From Moringa oleifera (taxonomy: Eukaryota > Streptophyta > Magnoliopsida > Brassicales > Moringaceae): a stretch of 64,000 nucleotides of DNA. Location of the stretch: positions 3,534,001 through 3,598,000 of the forward strand of contig JAJFZO010000566.1 in NCBI GenBank assembly GCA_021397835.1. The letters run 5' to 3'. Of the stretch, positions 37,181 to 49,739 are shown in pieces. Position numbers and translations under genes: made by a program. Position 1 is the stretch's first letter. Each line of letters starts with the position of its first letter. The notes under the pieces were generated by a model. The model had not been told where the DNA came from and made no database searches. It saw only the letters and a list, made by a program, of their open reading frames with translations.

Positions 37181-37753
37181 CCTCATCTCATGATCTTTCT
37201 CCTATAGAGGATTTATTATTTGTGAGGAGAAAGAAAGACCTGAAGACTTTTGATCAAGTCTTCCTGAGTCACCTTCTTGCTGTGTAATTAACTTGTCTGA
37301 ATCCTTGCAAAAATACATTTGTTTAGCTGATTCAAAGTATGCTACGATATAAATTAGGGGCAAATTAGAAGTAACAGACATGATCAGGAAATTGAATAGA
37401 GCGAGTTTTCAGGAGCATAATAAAGAAAAGGTTTAACAACCTAATGATTTTGTCAATGCAGTTTAATATTCAGGTTTGCTTGAGGGTTGTCTGACATGGC
37501 GCTCATAAGTTGAGCTTTGTCATCCAACCAGGGACCTGACTAAGCAAGGACGTGGTATGTGTTGTCTTAAAATATTTTTACAAGCAGGATTCAGACAGCA
37601 AACTAGATCCACTTTCACATTGATGAACAAGACAGGCAGATTGGAATATGGCATTATAAATCGCTCGAACTAAGAAGAACAGGAAATGAAATCACCTACT
37701 TGTCTTTTGTAGTCCTGGTCATAGAACTTGTGAGCAGCATTCTGACAACAGAA
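37180..37753 (+). promoter_or_regulatory. Upstream region of DC1 gene A3
   Basis: Matches the upstream DNA of A1 and A2. The TATA block here reads ATTATAAATCGCTCGAACTAAG, with TATAAAT at 37655-37661, where the sisters have TATAAATA. Confidence 0.6.
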
Positions 37754-39685
37754 ATGGAGATCCAACATTTCAGCCACGAGCATCCATTGATTTCCTTCGA
37801 AGCAGAGAATAACGGAGGAATCTGCAAAGCATGTTGGAAAGACCTAACAGGTCCTGCTTATCGTTGTGGCCAATGCAGATTTTTCCTCCATAAATCCTGC
37901 ACTGAGCTTCCACGGGAGATCCAGTGCTTCTTTCATCCATGCATTCTCAATCTGCATATCTATTTGGGAAGTTCTATTAATTGTGATGTTTGTTGCAGAA
38001 TGGAGGGTGGCATCTATTACCGTTGTCACGAATGTCAATATAATGTCTGTGTTAAATGTGCTCAGCTACCAACCCCAACATCTGATGATGATGATCAAAT
38101 TAGACATTTCAGCCATCAGCATCCGCTGGAACTAGTTGAGACCAAATTTGAGCATCCTGCTCGTTGTAATGCTTGTAGAGATCTGTGCTTAAGTTATACA
38201 TATCAATGCAAACAATGCAAGTTTTTCCTGCATAAATCTTGCTTGGAAAACTTACCGCAAAAGATAGAACACTTCTTCCATCCTTGTCCTCGCCCTCTCA
38301 TCCTGCTCCCATCAAAGTGGGGATTTCGTTGCTGTGCTTGTAATGAAGAAAGCTCCAGTTTGGCATTCAGCTGCAAGAACTGTAAGTTCCAAATGGATGT
38401 TCAATGTGCCCTGCTACCTACAAGAAAACCAGACAATGTCAAGCAGATAGAATACTTCAGCCATGGCCATGCTTTGACATTATACGACAATGAGAATGGC
38501 AGTGAAGTTCTTCTCTGCAGAGCGTGTGCTAGAAGCTGTTCAGGTCCTATTTATGCTTGCAACAGATGCAACTATTACTTGCACAAGTCCTGCATTGAAT
38601 TGCCTAGACTAATCCAGCATCCATTTCATCCATGGCATCCTCTTAATCTTCAGGCTGTTAAGCAAAATTACTCCGTAACTTCACCAGCACCATCATTTAC
38701 TTGCGATGCCTGTGAGGAGATATGCACAGGCTTCATCTATCACTGCTCCGAATGTTACTATTCCCTGCACTCAAATTGTGCTTCATTGACGCCCTCTGTA
38801 AAATATGGAAATCATAGGCACCTGCTTACTTTGTTTGAGGAAACATCAACAAAGCGTTTCTGCGAAGTCTGCTACAGACAGTGCAAGGGCCTCCATCTGA
38901 GATGTGTTGAATGCAAGATCAATCTCCACGTCCACTGTCATCCATCAGTACCGCGGACAATCAAGCACAAATGTCACATAGATCCTTTGAGTTTCACAGA
39001 GTTGCCTCTCCCTGATGACTTAGATTCAGATGATGAATTCTATTGTGATGCTTGTGAGACTTTACGAGATCCTAAAGATCCTGTTTACTATTGTGCAGAA
39101 TGTGATTTTGCTGCTCATCTCACCTGTGTGATCTCAGAGGTATGTCACAATCTTCTGGTGTTGTCATCTCTTTCAAATGCATTTGTTTTCCTTCATTTTT
39201 CACTTCTTTTGCCACTTAATCTTTCTACTTAGGTGTTGCCAAAAGTTACTGATCAATTGGGCACAGAAAAGGAAAGAGAGGATCACATTGTAGCAAAACT
39301 GAACAAAGAGATTTCAAATCTTCGTGGAGAGGTGGAGGAGCTGAGCGAAGCGTTGGAGCTTCTGGGGAAAATAAGACAGCAAGAAGAAGAAAAAAAAGGA
39401 GATCTAGAAGCAGGACTAGAGGTGCTATCAAAAATTCTAGATGAAGCAGTAGAACCACTAGAAGCCAATCTAACAAGAAAAATACAGGAACTTGAAGAAG
39501 AACGTGAGAGGTTCCTTAGGTCTAGATCATCAAACACGAGCAATAAGTACCCAGGTGAAAGTTCAGGAACACAAGAATCAGCTAATGAGACAGCTTCGGG
39601 TGTATCTCAGTTCCTCGAAGAGCAAAAAGTCATGTATTTTAGAGCTGTATTTAATATCGCAAATGTCAATCCCAGCAAAAAGTGA
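37754..39685 (+). CDS. DC1-domain zinc-finger/coiled-coil protein A3
   Basis: Exons 37754-39139 and 39233-39685 (intron 93 bases, phase 0) encode about 612 residues, with MEIQHFSHEHPLISF at the start. There are eight DC1 modules as in A1 (for example HFSHQHPLELVE, HFFHPCPRPLILLP, YFSHGHALTLYD, HPFHPWHPLNLQ), then LPLPDDLDSDDEFYCDAC. Exon 2 starts VLPKVTDQLG and makes an E/K/L-rich coiled coil (about residues 475-555), ending FLEEQKVMYFRAVFNIANVN. All frames are open and zinc-ligand Cys/His positions look complete, so it is probably functional. It is closer in sequence to A1 and A2 than to its neighbour B3, so A and B forms split before the pairs were copied. Confidence 0.9.
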
Positions 39686-40670
39686 TTCACTGCAAAGTTG
39701 ATGCCATAAGTTGATTTGCAAATTATGATTACCAACTTGTTTCAGAGAATTAATTATATGGAAATTTTGAAACACAGAACTTCTTCAAATTAGTCTGATG
39801 AATGACCCAGAGTTAAGAAAACAAAACGTGAAACTTACAAACATGAAATGAATATGAGATGATGCAACCTTAAAATAACTCAACCTCGAAACTAGCTGAC
39901 CTTGGTGAATCAATGAATTGAATCAAAAAAAGTAACATTCATCCAAATTGGGTAACCGAGCCATGGACCACTTCCCATGACTTTGTTTTTAAGACTTCAA
40001 AATAATGACTACTAAGGTGATGTAAAATGCAATTAGTCTACTATGACATTATTGATTTTCTTTTTTATGCTACCCTGAGTCTAACAACACTCTTGAAAAG
40101 GAAATAGACCATTAAAAAACTGTGTTCCTTGATATGAGGACAAGAACAGATATGCTTGAAACAAGCTCAATTATCAGGCTATTGATGAATTCAAACCAAT
40201 AAGATTACATAAACATACCCAACTTGGAGAAGAATTGGCCAAGGCCTTCCTAAGCTGTCTCACTCATGCAGCCAAGACTCCAGGTAGGTGAAGCTTTGTA
40301 GAAATGACATTCTCTGGACTTGGTCTATATTACCTTGAATAATTCAAACTATAAGTAAGTGGTAATTAAACTGAAGAAACTGCAGAAAAGTCAGCTTATG
40401 AACAAAGTGATGAAGGATCCAACTAGCTGCAGCAATATAGTTAAATCTAATTGATGACAGGCACACATATCTAACCCGCGTAGAGAAGCTAGATCCTTGT
40501 AGGGGGTGTTACTTAGTTTAACCAAGAAGGGGAAGACTGGAATCAACGGATCACCCTCTGTATCTGCCATCATAGGTAAATAAATGAGAGCACAAACTGG
40601 CAGGTGTTACTGTAAGGAAGCATTGTAGTTATTGAACGTTACAAGTTTTGGGTTCTTTACTTCAAAATTT
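39686..40670 (+). promoter_or_regulatory. A3-B3 spacer with B3 promoter
   Basis: Third copy of the A-B spacer, without transposon. Near 40135-40160 it shows the empty MULE site (ATGAGGACAAGAACAGATATGC). No gene is seen. Confidence 0.6.
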
Positions 40671-42481
40671 ATGGAGATTGAGCATTTCAGCCATGTGCAT
40701 CCTTTGATTCTCTTGGAAGAGGACGATGGTCGAATTTTCTGCCATGGGTGTCAAAAAGTATCGTCAGGCCCGTGCTACAGTTGCAGCCACTGCAAATATT
40801 TCCTCCATAAGTCCTGTGCTGAGCTTCCACACGACATCCAGTGTTTCTTTCATCCATGCTCTCTCACTCTCCAAATAACCAAATACTATGAGAGTGGATT
40901 TGTTTACTGCAACGCTTGTAGCAAATCCCACTGGGGCTTGTATTACCATTGTGACTGGTGTCAATATGATGTGGGCGCTGAATGTGCCCTGCAGGCAACC
41001 ATAACGACTGAAGATGATACCGATGAGCAGATTCGGCATTTCAGCCACGCGCATCCACTGGTACTTGCAGAGAAGGAGGAAAACAATGAAGCTTCCTGCA
41101 AAGTATGTGGAAAGCTCTGCTTGGGCCCAGCTTATGGCTGCAACCAATGCAACTTTTTCCTCCATAAGTCTTGTATGGAGGATTTACCACAAGTTATCAC
41201 ACACTTCTTCCACCCATGTCCTCTTGTCCTGCTCTCGACTTGTAAGTATTACTGCGAGGCTTGTGACCAAGAACGTGTCGGCTTGGCCTTCTGCTGTGGA
41301 CGGTGTAACATCCTGTTGGATGTTGAATGTGCCCTGCTGCCCACCATAAAATCAGAAGGTCCCAAGCAGATCCCACATTTCAGCCACGGCCATCTGTTGA
41401 CACACTATGATATCAACGACGAAATTTGCTGCAAAGCCTGCAGTAAAAACTGTTCAGGTCCTGCCTATGGTTGCAGCAGATGCAACTTCTATTTACACAA
41501 ATCGTGTGCTGAATTGCCAAGGCAGATTAAACATCCCTTTCACTCTCGACACCCTCTTCTTCTGGTTCCTCTCAAGGCCGAATCACCACCTCTCACTTGT
41601 TTTGCCTGCGGCAAGCAGTGCGGATGCTTGTCCTACTTCTGCATGTCCTGCCCATGTCTACTCGACATAAACTGTACTTCGCTAAAGCCCACCATCAAGT
41701 ACGAAAACCACGAGCACCTTCTCGTTTGGATTGAAGAAGGATGTAATAAACATTACTGCAACAACTGCTGGTACAGCTGCAAAGCCTCCCACCTTCGATG
41801 CGTTGAATGCGATTTCAGTCTCCATGTGCAGTGCCATCCCTCTGTTCCGCATTCCATCAAACACAAGTGCCACATAGATCCTTTGGCTTTAACTAAGTTG
41901 CCTGTCCCTGATGATTTAGATTCAGACGATGAATTTTACTGTGATGCCTGCGAGACTTTAAGAGATCCGAAGGACCCCGTTTACTACTGTGCCGAATGCG
42001 ACTTTATCGCTCACATTGACTGTGTCATTTCAGCGGTACTTCTCATAACAGAATGTTCAACTGCAACATTAACTTCTGATTTATAACCCAAAAAAATTAC
42101 TGTTCCCAGGTGTTGCCGCAAATTACAGATGGGGGGTCTTCTTCAAAGGAGAAAGATGGGTCTTCGGTGGATCCTGCTCTTGCAAAACTAGACCGAGACA
42201 TCGAAGAGGTTCGTGCAGCTATGGAGGGAGGGAAAGTAGAATTTGCGCGAATGCGGGAGGTAAGAGAGGAGAAAGAAAAAGAAAGAAAGGTACTAGAAGC
42301 ACGATTTCAGTCATTGATAACCGAAACAGAAGAATTTGCAGCAGCACTAGACACGGCTGTAGGAAAATTGAAGGCACTTGAGGATGAACGAGCCCGATAT
42401 ATTGCATCCATAGAGGCAAACACAGAGGGAGTTGCAGGTAGACCTTTCTTCTTGATTTACATGAATGGCAAATGTGGTTAA
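40671..42481 (+). CDS. DC1-domain zinc-finger/coiled-coil protein B3
   Basis: Exons 40671-42035 and 42110 onward (intron 74 bases, phase 0). The start is MEIEHFSHVHPLILLEEDDG. Eight DC1 modules parallel B1, followed by LPVPDDLDSDDEFYCDAC. Exon 2 encodes VLPQITDGGSSSKEKDG and a coiled coil (EEVRAAMEGGKVEFARMREV...EDERARYIA). Straight reading stops at 42481 (about 578 residues). Alternatively the donor at 42437/42438 joins the Ser-rich exon at 43129-43233 and a short terminal exon at 43573-43613. In that model the gene ends 137 bases from the stop of the convergent GUB_WAK gene. Frame intact, probably functional. Biochemical role unknown. Confidence 0.87.
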
Positions 42482-43128
42482 AATCACGAAGTATGAAATG
42501 GCATACACACAATGGTAAACTTTTTTTTTTTTTTTTGGGTAAAAATAATTTTTAACGTAAATATTTCATAATTTTATATTATTAATTAAATTTTTATATT
42601 TAAAAAAATACTAAATTCAAGTTTTAATTTATTAATTTGATTTAAATTAAATCTTATTAAAAGATTTAAAATTTGAAAATATTCTTTAAAAATAAATTTT
42701 TTTTTACTAAATTTCTTTGCATTTGGTCTATGTTCCCCATTTTCTCCATTCGTTCTCTCCTATTTTTCTTATCACTTTTAAATTATTTTTTAAAAAATTC
42801 TCACAGTTCTAAAGATAAAATTTATTTTTATCTAACTTAAAATTTTAAATATATATTAAGTCATTTGATACAATAGTATTTAAATAAAAAATTAATTTAA
42901 CGTAATTTTTTTAAGTAATTAAATATATACATTTTATTCGTAAAATTTTTTATTATATTTAAATTAAAATTTTATAAATATCAACTCTTTATTTTTTAAT
43001 GAAAACTAATATTGGTGAAGATTCATATTCATGAATAACCTAATTTTTTTTGTTATAAAAAATTTTAAAATAATTTTTTATAATTTTATTTTTTTGTAAA
43101 TTTTAATATTTTTAATTTATTTTATCAG
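42482..43128 (+). other. AT-rich intron or 3' flank of B3
   Basis: AT-rich, with a T-run near 42520-42537. Ends at acceptor TTTATCAG (43128). No coding sequence is seen. Confidence 0.45.
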
Positions 43129-43233
43129 TGATATCGTCATCATCCTTATCAATTTCATCTTTATCATTATCGTCAACGTCTCCGACACTATTATCATCAT
43201 CGTCGCCATATCTGCAACTAACAACTTTCAGAG
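43129..43233 (+). other. Candidate third exon of B3 (Ser/Leu-rich)
   Basis: 105 bases, open in the phase left by the donor at 42437, reading LSISSLSLSSTSPTLLSSSS and then PYLQLTTFR. Flanked by AG and GTAAC. Homologous blocks follow B1 and B2. Confidence 0.45.
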
Positions 43234-43572
43234 GTAACAAATATGATTATTTGAAATTTTTATTATAATTTTTTTATTAAATATGAAAGAAATAAAAATA
43301 AAATATTATCATGTTTATTTTGTATTATTTTGAATAAATATTTTATTAGTATGATAAGTTAATGTAAATTTCAATGTTACAAAAAATAAAAACATTATCA
43401 AAATAGTGATTTATTTTAAATTATATTTAATTTTTTATAAATTAAATTAAAATAATTCAAATCAAATGTAAGTATATTTAAATAACATGACAAGTCATTA
43501 TACATCAATCATAACCAAATTGATTAATAACATAACATAACTTGCTAACAAAACATTAATACCGATGCAAAG

Positions 43573-43613
43573 CTTGTGAGTCGGTCTCCGGCTTCATCTT
43601 GCAAAGAAAATGA
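43573..43613 (+). other. Candidate terminal exon of B3
   Basis: After GATGCAAAG, in phase with exon 3, it reads ACESVSGFILQRK and a TGA. It is similar to the B2 copy at 36375. Very short, so tentative. Confidence 0.3.
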
Positions 43614-43750
43614 CTATATATTGCTAGTGCTAATCTCGTCAGCTCAAGCTATACCCGGCACAAAACCTATATATATATATAAGTATAATTACACGTTTAA
43701 CAAATTTAGTTTTACGCTAATTGCTTGCTTGCTTGCTAGGTATCAGTGTC

Positions 43751-44943
43751 TTAACATGTTTCAAGTTTGATAGCTTCATAATCTCCCAGTGACTTCTCTT
43801 CCGAGAGATGATTATTTGCTTTTATTTCTTGATTCGATTTCTTGGAAAGCTGGAGCTTTATCCCTATGATTGTTGCCACCATGAAAATGAAAATAACGCC
43901 GATAGCTACGAGTTGACGTTGGTGTGGAAAACCTGAAATTTTGGTTGAGAAGATTAATCATTTTGATTTTTCATACACAAGTTAATTACATTTATGTTGT
44001 ATCTTATTAAGATGTTTGCAGCTAATATGAAATTATGGTGAAAGATTAGAAGGTATATAGTATTTTTGATATATTATCAATAAAATAGTAGCATTCAGAT
44101 CTGTAATTTTGAATTTTTATATTTTTTAGATTTTTTTTAAATTATATTAGTTTATTAATAACTATGTTTGGTATAATAAAAAAAATTCTAATTTATAAAA
44201 GTAGAGTTTGGTTTATAGTAAATTTTACTATAAATAATTGGAGTTCACGCCGTGTCGCAAACGTAAATTAACATGAAAAAGAGTGATAAAGGGGTACCTG
44301 TATGATCTGCCATGTTGAAAGATGGTGCCTTAGGCTCGAAGCAACCTGTCTGACGATTTCCCCTAGGATTTTTGCATTCCGGGGACTTCCAGGTTAACTT
44401 CAGTCCAAAATTATCATCAGCGAGATAAGGACTGTATGCAAATGGAATAGCTACAGTTTTCACTGGCCGGCAAGAGGCCGGCACATGTAAAGAAGATTGT
44501 ACGGTGTAAACATGATGAGTGGAGCCACTCAGACAGGTGACTTCTGGGAAAGAAGGTGGAAGCCTGGAGGAACAGTTCAGGTAAGTGTAGTTCTTGACAA
44601 GGAAGTAGTACTGGAACGGTGTGAGGGAGAGATCCAGGTTAAGGAAGACTTCGTGAACGCAATCTTTGGGGTCAACCAGACTGAGCTTTCTAGTTTTGTA
44701 AAGGATTGATTTCACGATTAGGTCTCCATAAGATGGGAAGTGAATGAAGGTTGTGTTGTTTTTGCAGACGAGCTCGAAACCGGGATGGCCATGGTTTCCA
44801 GGCTGCTGGATTTTTGGTTGGAAAGGGAAGTGGATAACCGGAGAACCATGGCTGCAATTTACTGTCTGCCTGTTGGCTCTGAAAGCTTCTGAATCGACAA
44901 AAATGGAGGAGAAGAAGAGAGTGTAGAGGAGAAATGGAACCAT
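43751..44943 (-). CDS. GUB_WAK galacturonan-binding membrane protein without kinase or RING
   Basis: Exon 1 (44943-44298) and exon 2 (43932-43751) join in phase 1 to give about 275 residues. Signal peptide MVPFLLYTLFFSSIFVDSEA, then a GUB_WAK_bind-type ectodomain: NCSHGSPVIHFPFQ, GHPGFELVCKNNTTFIHFPS, VKNYTYLNCS, ASCRPVKTVAIPF and LKLTWKSPECK...GCF. Exon 2 adds one membrane helix (about residues 222-243, LVAIGVIFIFMVATIIGIKL) and a short charged cytoplasmic tail ending DYEAIKLETC. The domain is known from wall-associated and LRK10L kinases and from ATL20-22 RING ligases, where it can bind pectin. Here neither kinase nor RING follows. It may be a co-receptor-like or decoy form, or a shortened ATL/LRK relative. 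The stop is sound and the frame intact. Confidence 0.85.
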
Positions 44944-45618
44944 GACTTACAATGCAGAAAGACAGGACTTGTTAGTGTTCTTCCTGGATGTTATATAGAA
45001 GAGTCAAAGAGAGTTTAGCAAAGAAAGCCTCCAGCACATGAGAGAGGACTGAAAAGGCTTAAAGGACCCACAAATTAATGGAAGCTTGGACCACCCTGAA
45101 GTAATAAGATTCTTCCTACTCTTTTTTCTGCTTTAGTTTCTCTTTTCCTCCTTTTTCCAGGAAACAATCAGGGAGACTGCACTGCTTGACCGCTCCGTCT
45201 TACAAGTTTTACTGAAACTTTGTGGTTAAGAATTCAGCCAGCGAAACTAACTACGAATACAAGCATTTCAAAATGTTGACCCAAAGCCACAGTAAAACAA
45301 CATTCTAGGACTTCAACGAAGAGATCAGACAAGACAAAACCGGAAAAATATATATCTAGATCTTCAACATCAATAAGCCGATAGATTATCAAAATAACAG
45401 AATCATTTTCAATTCAATATGACTAAGGTTTTCACTGTAAGATATGAAGTTGTTGCCCAGCAGTTAAATAAGATGCAGGATAATCTTACACTTTCAGAAA
45501 ATATAATGGAGGCAACAGACAAATCTTGGCTATGATCATAGCCAGCACTTGAAAATATAATGCCCAGAAATTCACCCAGATTGTATACTATGAATAAATA
45601 CCACAATTGAGCAAAAAT
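44944..45618. other. Spacer between GUB_WAK and DeSI genes
   Basis: Holds the presumed promoter of the GUB_WAK gene (TATA-like TTATATAG near 44990, read on -) and, to about 45400, the likely 3' UTR of the DeSI gene. No other gene is seen. Confidence 0.4.
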
Positions 45619-48600
45619 TTACATAAGCTCCCTTGCTAGTCTGGCCGGTTTTTCTTGTACAAAGGCAACATCGCTATTTAGGGTAGTCAGCAGATGATGA
45701 TCAGCATCCTCTTCTTCAGTCCCTTCTGTTAAAGATGATGCAAGAGATCCTGAACCATCGTCATCTGCATTGGTACAATATGTCAACCAGGTAACCAAAA
45801 GGAATGTTGTTCAGAAATTAGAAGGCAGGGATCAAAGCACACTATTACTATTACTATTACTATATTCTTACATGCTGGTAAGAGCCTGTTCACGACAGGC
45901 CTGTTATACTCAGCATCTAAAGAATAATAATGAAAAGATTGCAAAATGTGTCATTACGTTTACTAATATGTCAAGCATCTACAATGTGATCATTACGTCA
46001 TTCAGGTAATTAAAGAAAGCAGGTCAAGATACCCAAAATGGTTCCAAGACAATCAGACAGAAATGGAAAAAGTAAAATAAACGAGAAGAAAAGAGATCCC
46101 AATAAGAGGAAGAAGAGGGTGGGGGAGGAAAGCTCTGTCAGCCCTAATGCAGAGAGTTCATCTGCAGCATAGCCAGTGGATACATTTTTTCTTACAAGAA
46201 GCAAGCAGCCAAAATATGCAAATTTCTGAATTGAACCTCAAAAACAAATTCTTAGAAGCAGAAAATAAATAAAAATATGAAAAACAAGAGAGAAGGGAGT
46301 TTCGAGGCATAATTTTCTGAGCAAACTCACCAGAATATGGTGGATGATCAGGAAGATGCCTAACGGCTGTAACCTGAAGGGTTTGTGGCAGAAGACAATT
46401 ACAGAATGAACCTAAAGCAAAACAACTCTCTGATCAGAGAAAAAGCAATCTGTAGCTAGGTTTCATAACAGTTGATAGTCAGACATGTTAGGAAACAAGC
46501 TACGTGGACCAGCAATTTGCGAGGTCCAGAGGTCTAAATAATACACTGCAAACTCCAAGATAAAACCATTACCCAGATCTCAGGTAAAATAATTATAAAT
46601 TTAAAAAATTTTGTTACCTAATCGAGCCATCCGATTTACCCATCCAGGAATAGGCTTCCCTGTCAGCTGCATGCATACTTCATCAGTAAAATGGTTGCAG
46701 TTCTTGGCAATCAAATGATAAGTGTCCCCATCGTATCTTCTAGAGAGTCTTTCAATGAATGACCTAAATTCTGAAATAGTCATATCGGTGCTGCCCAACA
46801 ACACTGACCGTCTAAAGATGAATCCAGGACAACTTCTTGGTTCCACTTCAAACACCCCACTGGAAGGATATTCATGGGCTCCAAAGCTATACTCCAAACC
46901 ATGAACTGATTAGAAAATAAGATGAAACTATTTTAGTGCAACTTGAGCAAACAAGATATTGTAAACAAACCTGACATGGTTATTTACAGAAGCTGTAAGT
47001 TTCAAATTGTAATTACTGATTATGTAGGAAACAAGTTTGTTGACAGATAACCACAGTTTGAGGTCATGATAGATATTAGAAATTCATAGAATTTATTGCA
47101 TGCATAAAATCAGCCTCCAAATCCAGATTTTCCAAGGAGGAATTCTCCAAAAGGCAAGTGGGTTAGCAAAACCCTAGAAATTCCTTCTTGACTTGTCTTT
47201 CTTTCTTTTCCCCCTATATGGAGGTGGGCATGGGAGATGGGGGCAGGTTGCCACTTAATCCAGTTCCAACACAAACCACCAATTTACAGTCCCGCCTACA
47301 CGTTTGGTTTGCCAGTTTATTAAGCTGTAGAAAATCAATCAATCTGAACCTAAGCAATCTAATGGACGCGTCATGTTCTGCTCAATAGTATCAACCTTAA
47401 CACCCAGAACAAACCTAAAGCAAAGCAGTGTTTTACAAATGAAAACCTATCACCCTACCTAGTTTGTGTCATCACTTCAGTGACCTTAAAAAAAATAAAA
47501 ATAAAAAAATCCAACCCTACTGATAAAAGAGTTGGGTTTCTATTCAGCTTCTTCAGCCTAAGCATGAATTTAAAACCAAGCAAGCAACTATCTTTGCCAA
47601 GTGTCCAGACTCATATCATAGCTTTCCACAGAACTAATGGAAGGACCTTCAGATTAATCATAAGTCCAAATATCCAAGTTGCTTATTCTTGTTCAGTAGT
47701 TATTCATACAGCTATCAAGATGCTCCATTTGCCAGCAATAAGGGAATCCCATATATGGAGGGAACCTAGCATATTAAACCACTATTCGTCATTCCTCAAA
47801 AACCTAATAGTTAATGAATTCCTCATGTGAAATGATATGTGAATTCCTCATAATGAGTTACAATGCAAGACAACAAATTAAAATTCTCTACCAAGGTACC
47901 ACAGATATTCCTGCACCAATTTAGGATTGAGATTTAAGACAAGACTCTTATGTTTTAGCATGTGAATATGAGCAGTTAGACACCAAACTTGTCCAACAGT
48001 GCCAGTTGATAAAACCAACAAGCATTGCTCTATGTAGGATGGTTTGAGGGTCTGAACAAAGCAGCCAAAGCAATGGTCATGCCAAGAGTATGTCACACCA
48101 ATGTCTGACATCCTTGGCAGTAGATTCCCCTCAAATTTTGAGATAACAAACTATCTTCCTCTAGATATTTGACATCCCAGCAGTGATTCCAGCCAAGGAA
48201 ATCTTTCTAATCAGGTGTGGCAGATTTTGAAGGTCTTCCAATGGTTATGGGTTTACACAGCATGACATTATTAACTTACTGGGTTTCTACTTCAAGTGGT
48301 AACAGGTTTAGGGTAACCATCATTTGATTCTCTGCTTGTTCCTCAGAATTGTTTTCTGTCCCTCAAAATAAGATTCTCTTATTATCTTCTAAGGACTGAA
48401 ACTACATAGCACAGCACTGTGGAAACTAAAATATGCATAAAGACCTACTAAAGAACTCACAAAGAGAAATTGATATAATTTTTCACAAACCACCCAATCT
48501 TCCAGTACATGACACGTGTTTGCCAACAAAACAAACTTGACACGAGTCTTAAAACAAATTACCGCATAAATGTTTGCGCTTTCCAATAAGAAAATAATGG

Positions 48601-48848
48601 CCAGAATGACAACTGCACAAAGTTTTTAAAATTTGCAAAAGTGGAAACTAAATAAATGAGCAAAGATAGGCATACAGAATCCATGTACCTTCGATACCAG
48701 AGTGAAATATTCCAAGCCCAAACCAGTAAAGGTAGTTATTGATAGGTGTCAGATCATAGACATTAAGATACAACAAATGATGGTTGCTTCCTCCATTGCT
48801 CTGCTCCCTTGTCTCACTCGAGCTTGAGCTCCATGGAAAAAACCGCAT
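45619..48848 (-). CDS. DeSI-like PPPDE-domain isopeptidase
   Basis: Four coding exons on minus: 48848-48689, 46905-46618, 46411-46331 and 45764-45619, all phase 1 joins, give about 224 residues. The PPPDE (DUF862) domain starts at LYLNVYDLTPINNYLYWFG. The catalytic His is in GVHGLEYSFG, built across the first intron, and the catalytic Cys in KNCNHFTDEVC. Between them lie GVFEVEPRSCPGF and LSRRYDGDTYHL. The tail is acidic and Ser-rich (DDDGSGSLASS, TEEEDADHH) and ends ARLARELM. Family members act as deSUMOylating or deubiquitinating cysteine peptidases in cytosol and nucleus, and it resembles plant DeSI-like At4g17486. Start chosen at MRFFPWSSSSS. A leader intron probably runs from about 49586 to just above 48848. 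Confidence 0.92.
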
Positions 48849-49557
48849 ATTGCTCAAGCACCAACCCTCAATTCTCCAATTCTAAATTACAAGCCCATCA
48901 TCTTCTACACCAAACTGTTAAAGATCCCCAAAACCCAAAAGAGAATAATCAAAATTAGAATACAATTTGCATAGTTATATAAGAGATTCCCTCCACATTA
49001 TGAAAACATAGGTTACTGAGCAAAGTAGTTTCAATACTCACAGTTAAGTGTAAAGAAAGAAGCCAAAAAATTCCTTTATTGCTGAGAAAAATTAAGCAAT
49101 GAAACAAAAAATCTGGGTTTTAATCATACAAGAAAGTCAAGCATGCATAATGAAAAGCAATCAATTTAGCATCCTAACAGTTCAAACGAAATGGCAGAGC
49201 AAGAAAAATTGAGTACAGAAGCAGCAAGAAGAGAACCAAAAGAAACCATATGGCTTCTGAGAGAACTAAAGAAAAGGACAGGGCTTTTGGGTTCCAATCT
49301 TTATTCAAGGGTAGTCAAAATCAATGCTTTCAAATTTCATGCATTTTCTCAGGGACCAAACAAAGCAAAAATCCATAACAGAACTAACTTTGATAATTAA
49401 CCTCAGAGAAGAATAACAAAAGGAGGATCAAAGCCAGAACTCCAGAACAACCAAAATGGTGCACAAGAAACAAAAGAATTTATCTCATATTTTCTCTTAA
49501 AAGAAATTAACTTGGCCGCACATATAACACATATATAGATTAGATAGGTAGATACAG

Positions 49558-49700
49558 GGAGAGAGAGAGAGAGAGAGAGAGAGCTTACGAAGCTATTGAT
49601 GATGGAAATTGGGCTGGGGCAGAGATCGGAGCAAGAGAGAGGACGTTTCAGGGAACTGAAAGCACTCCTGCTTTTTTTCGGCAAAAGAGAAGAGAAAAGG
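49558..49700 (-). promoter_or_regulatory. Leader exon of the DeSI gene and GA/CT microsatellite
   Basis: On the minus strand TAGCTTC/GTAAGCTC near 49587 is a good donor closing a 5' UTR exon (about 49587-49700). It is followed directly by a CT run (GA on +, 49559-49583). Inferred from splice signal and distance to the ATG. Confidence 0.45.
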
Positions 49701-49739
49701 TGGGACCATGTATCACGAGGACTTGATGATGATGGATAA

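Noticed and set aside
44497..44926. Plus-strand frames of 60-70 codons
   Set aside because: Antisense shadows of the GUB_WAK ectodomain exon.
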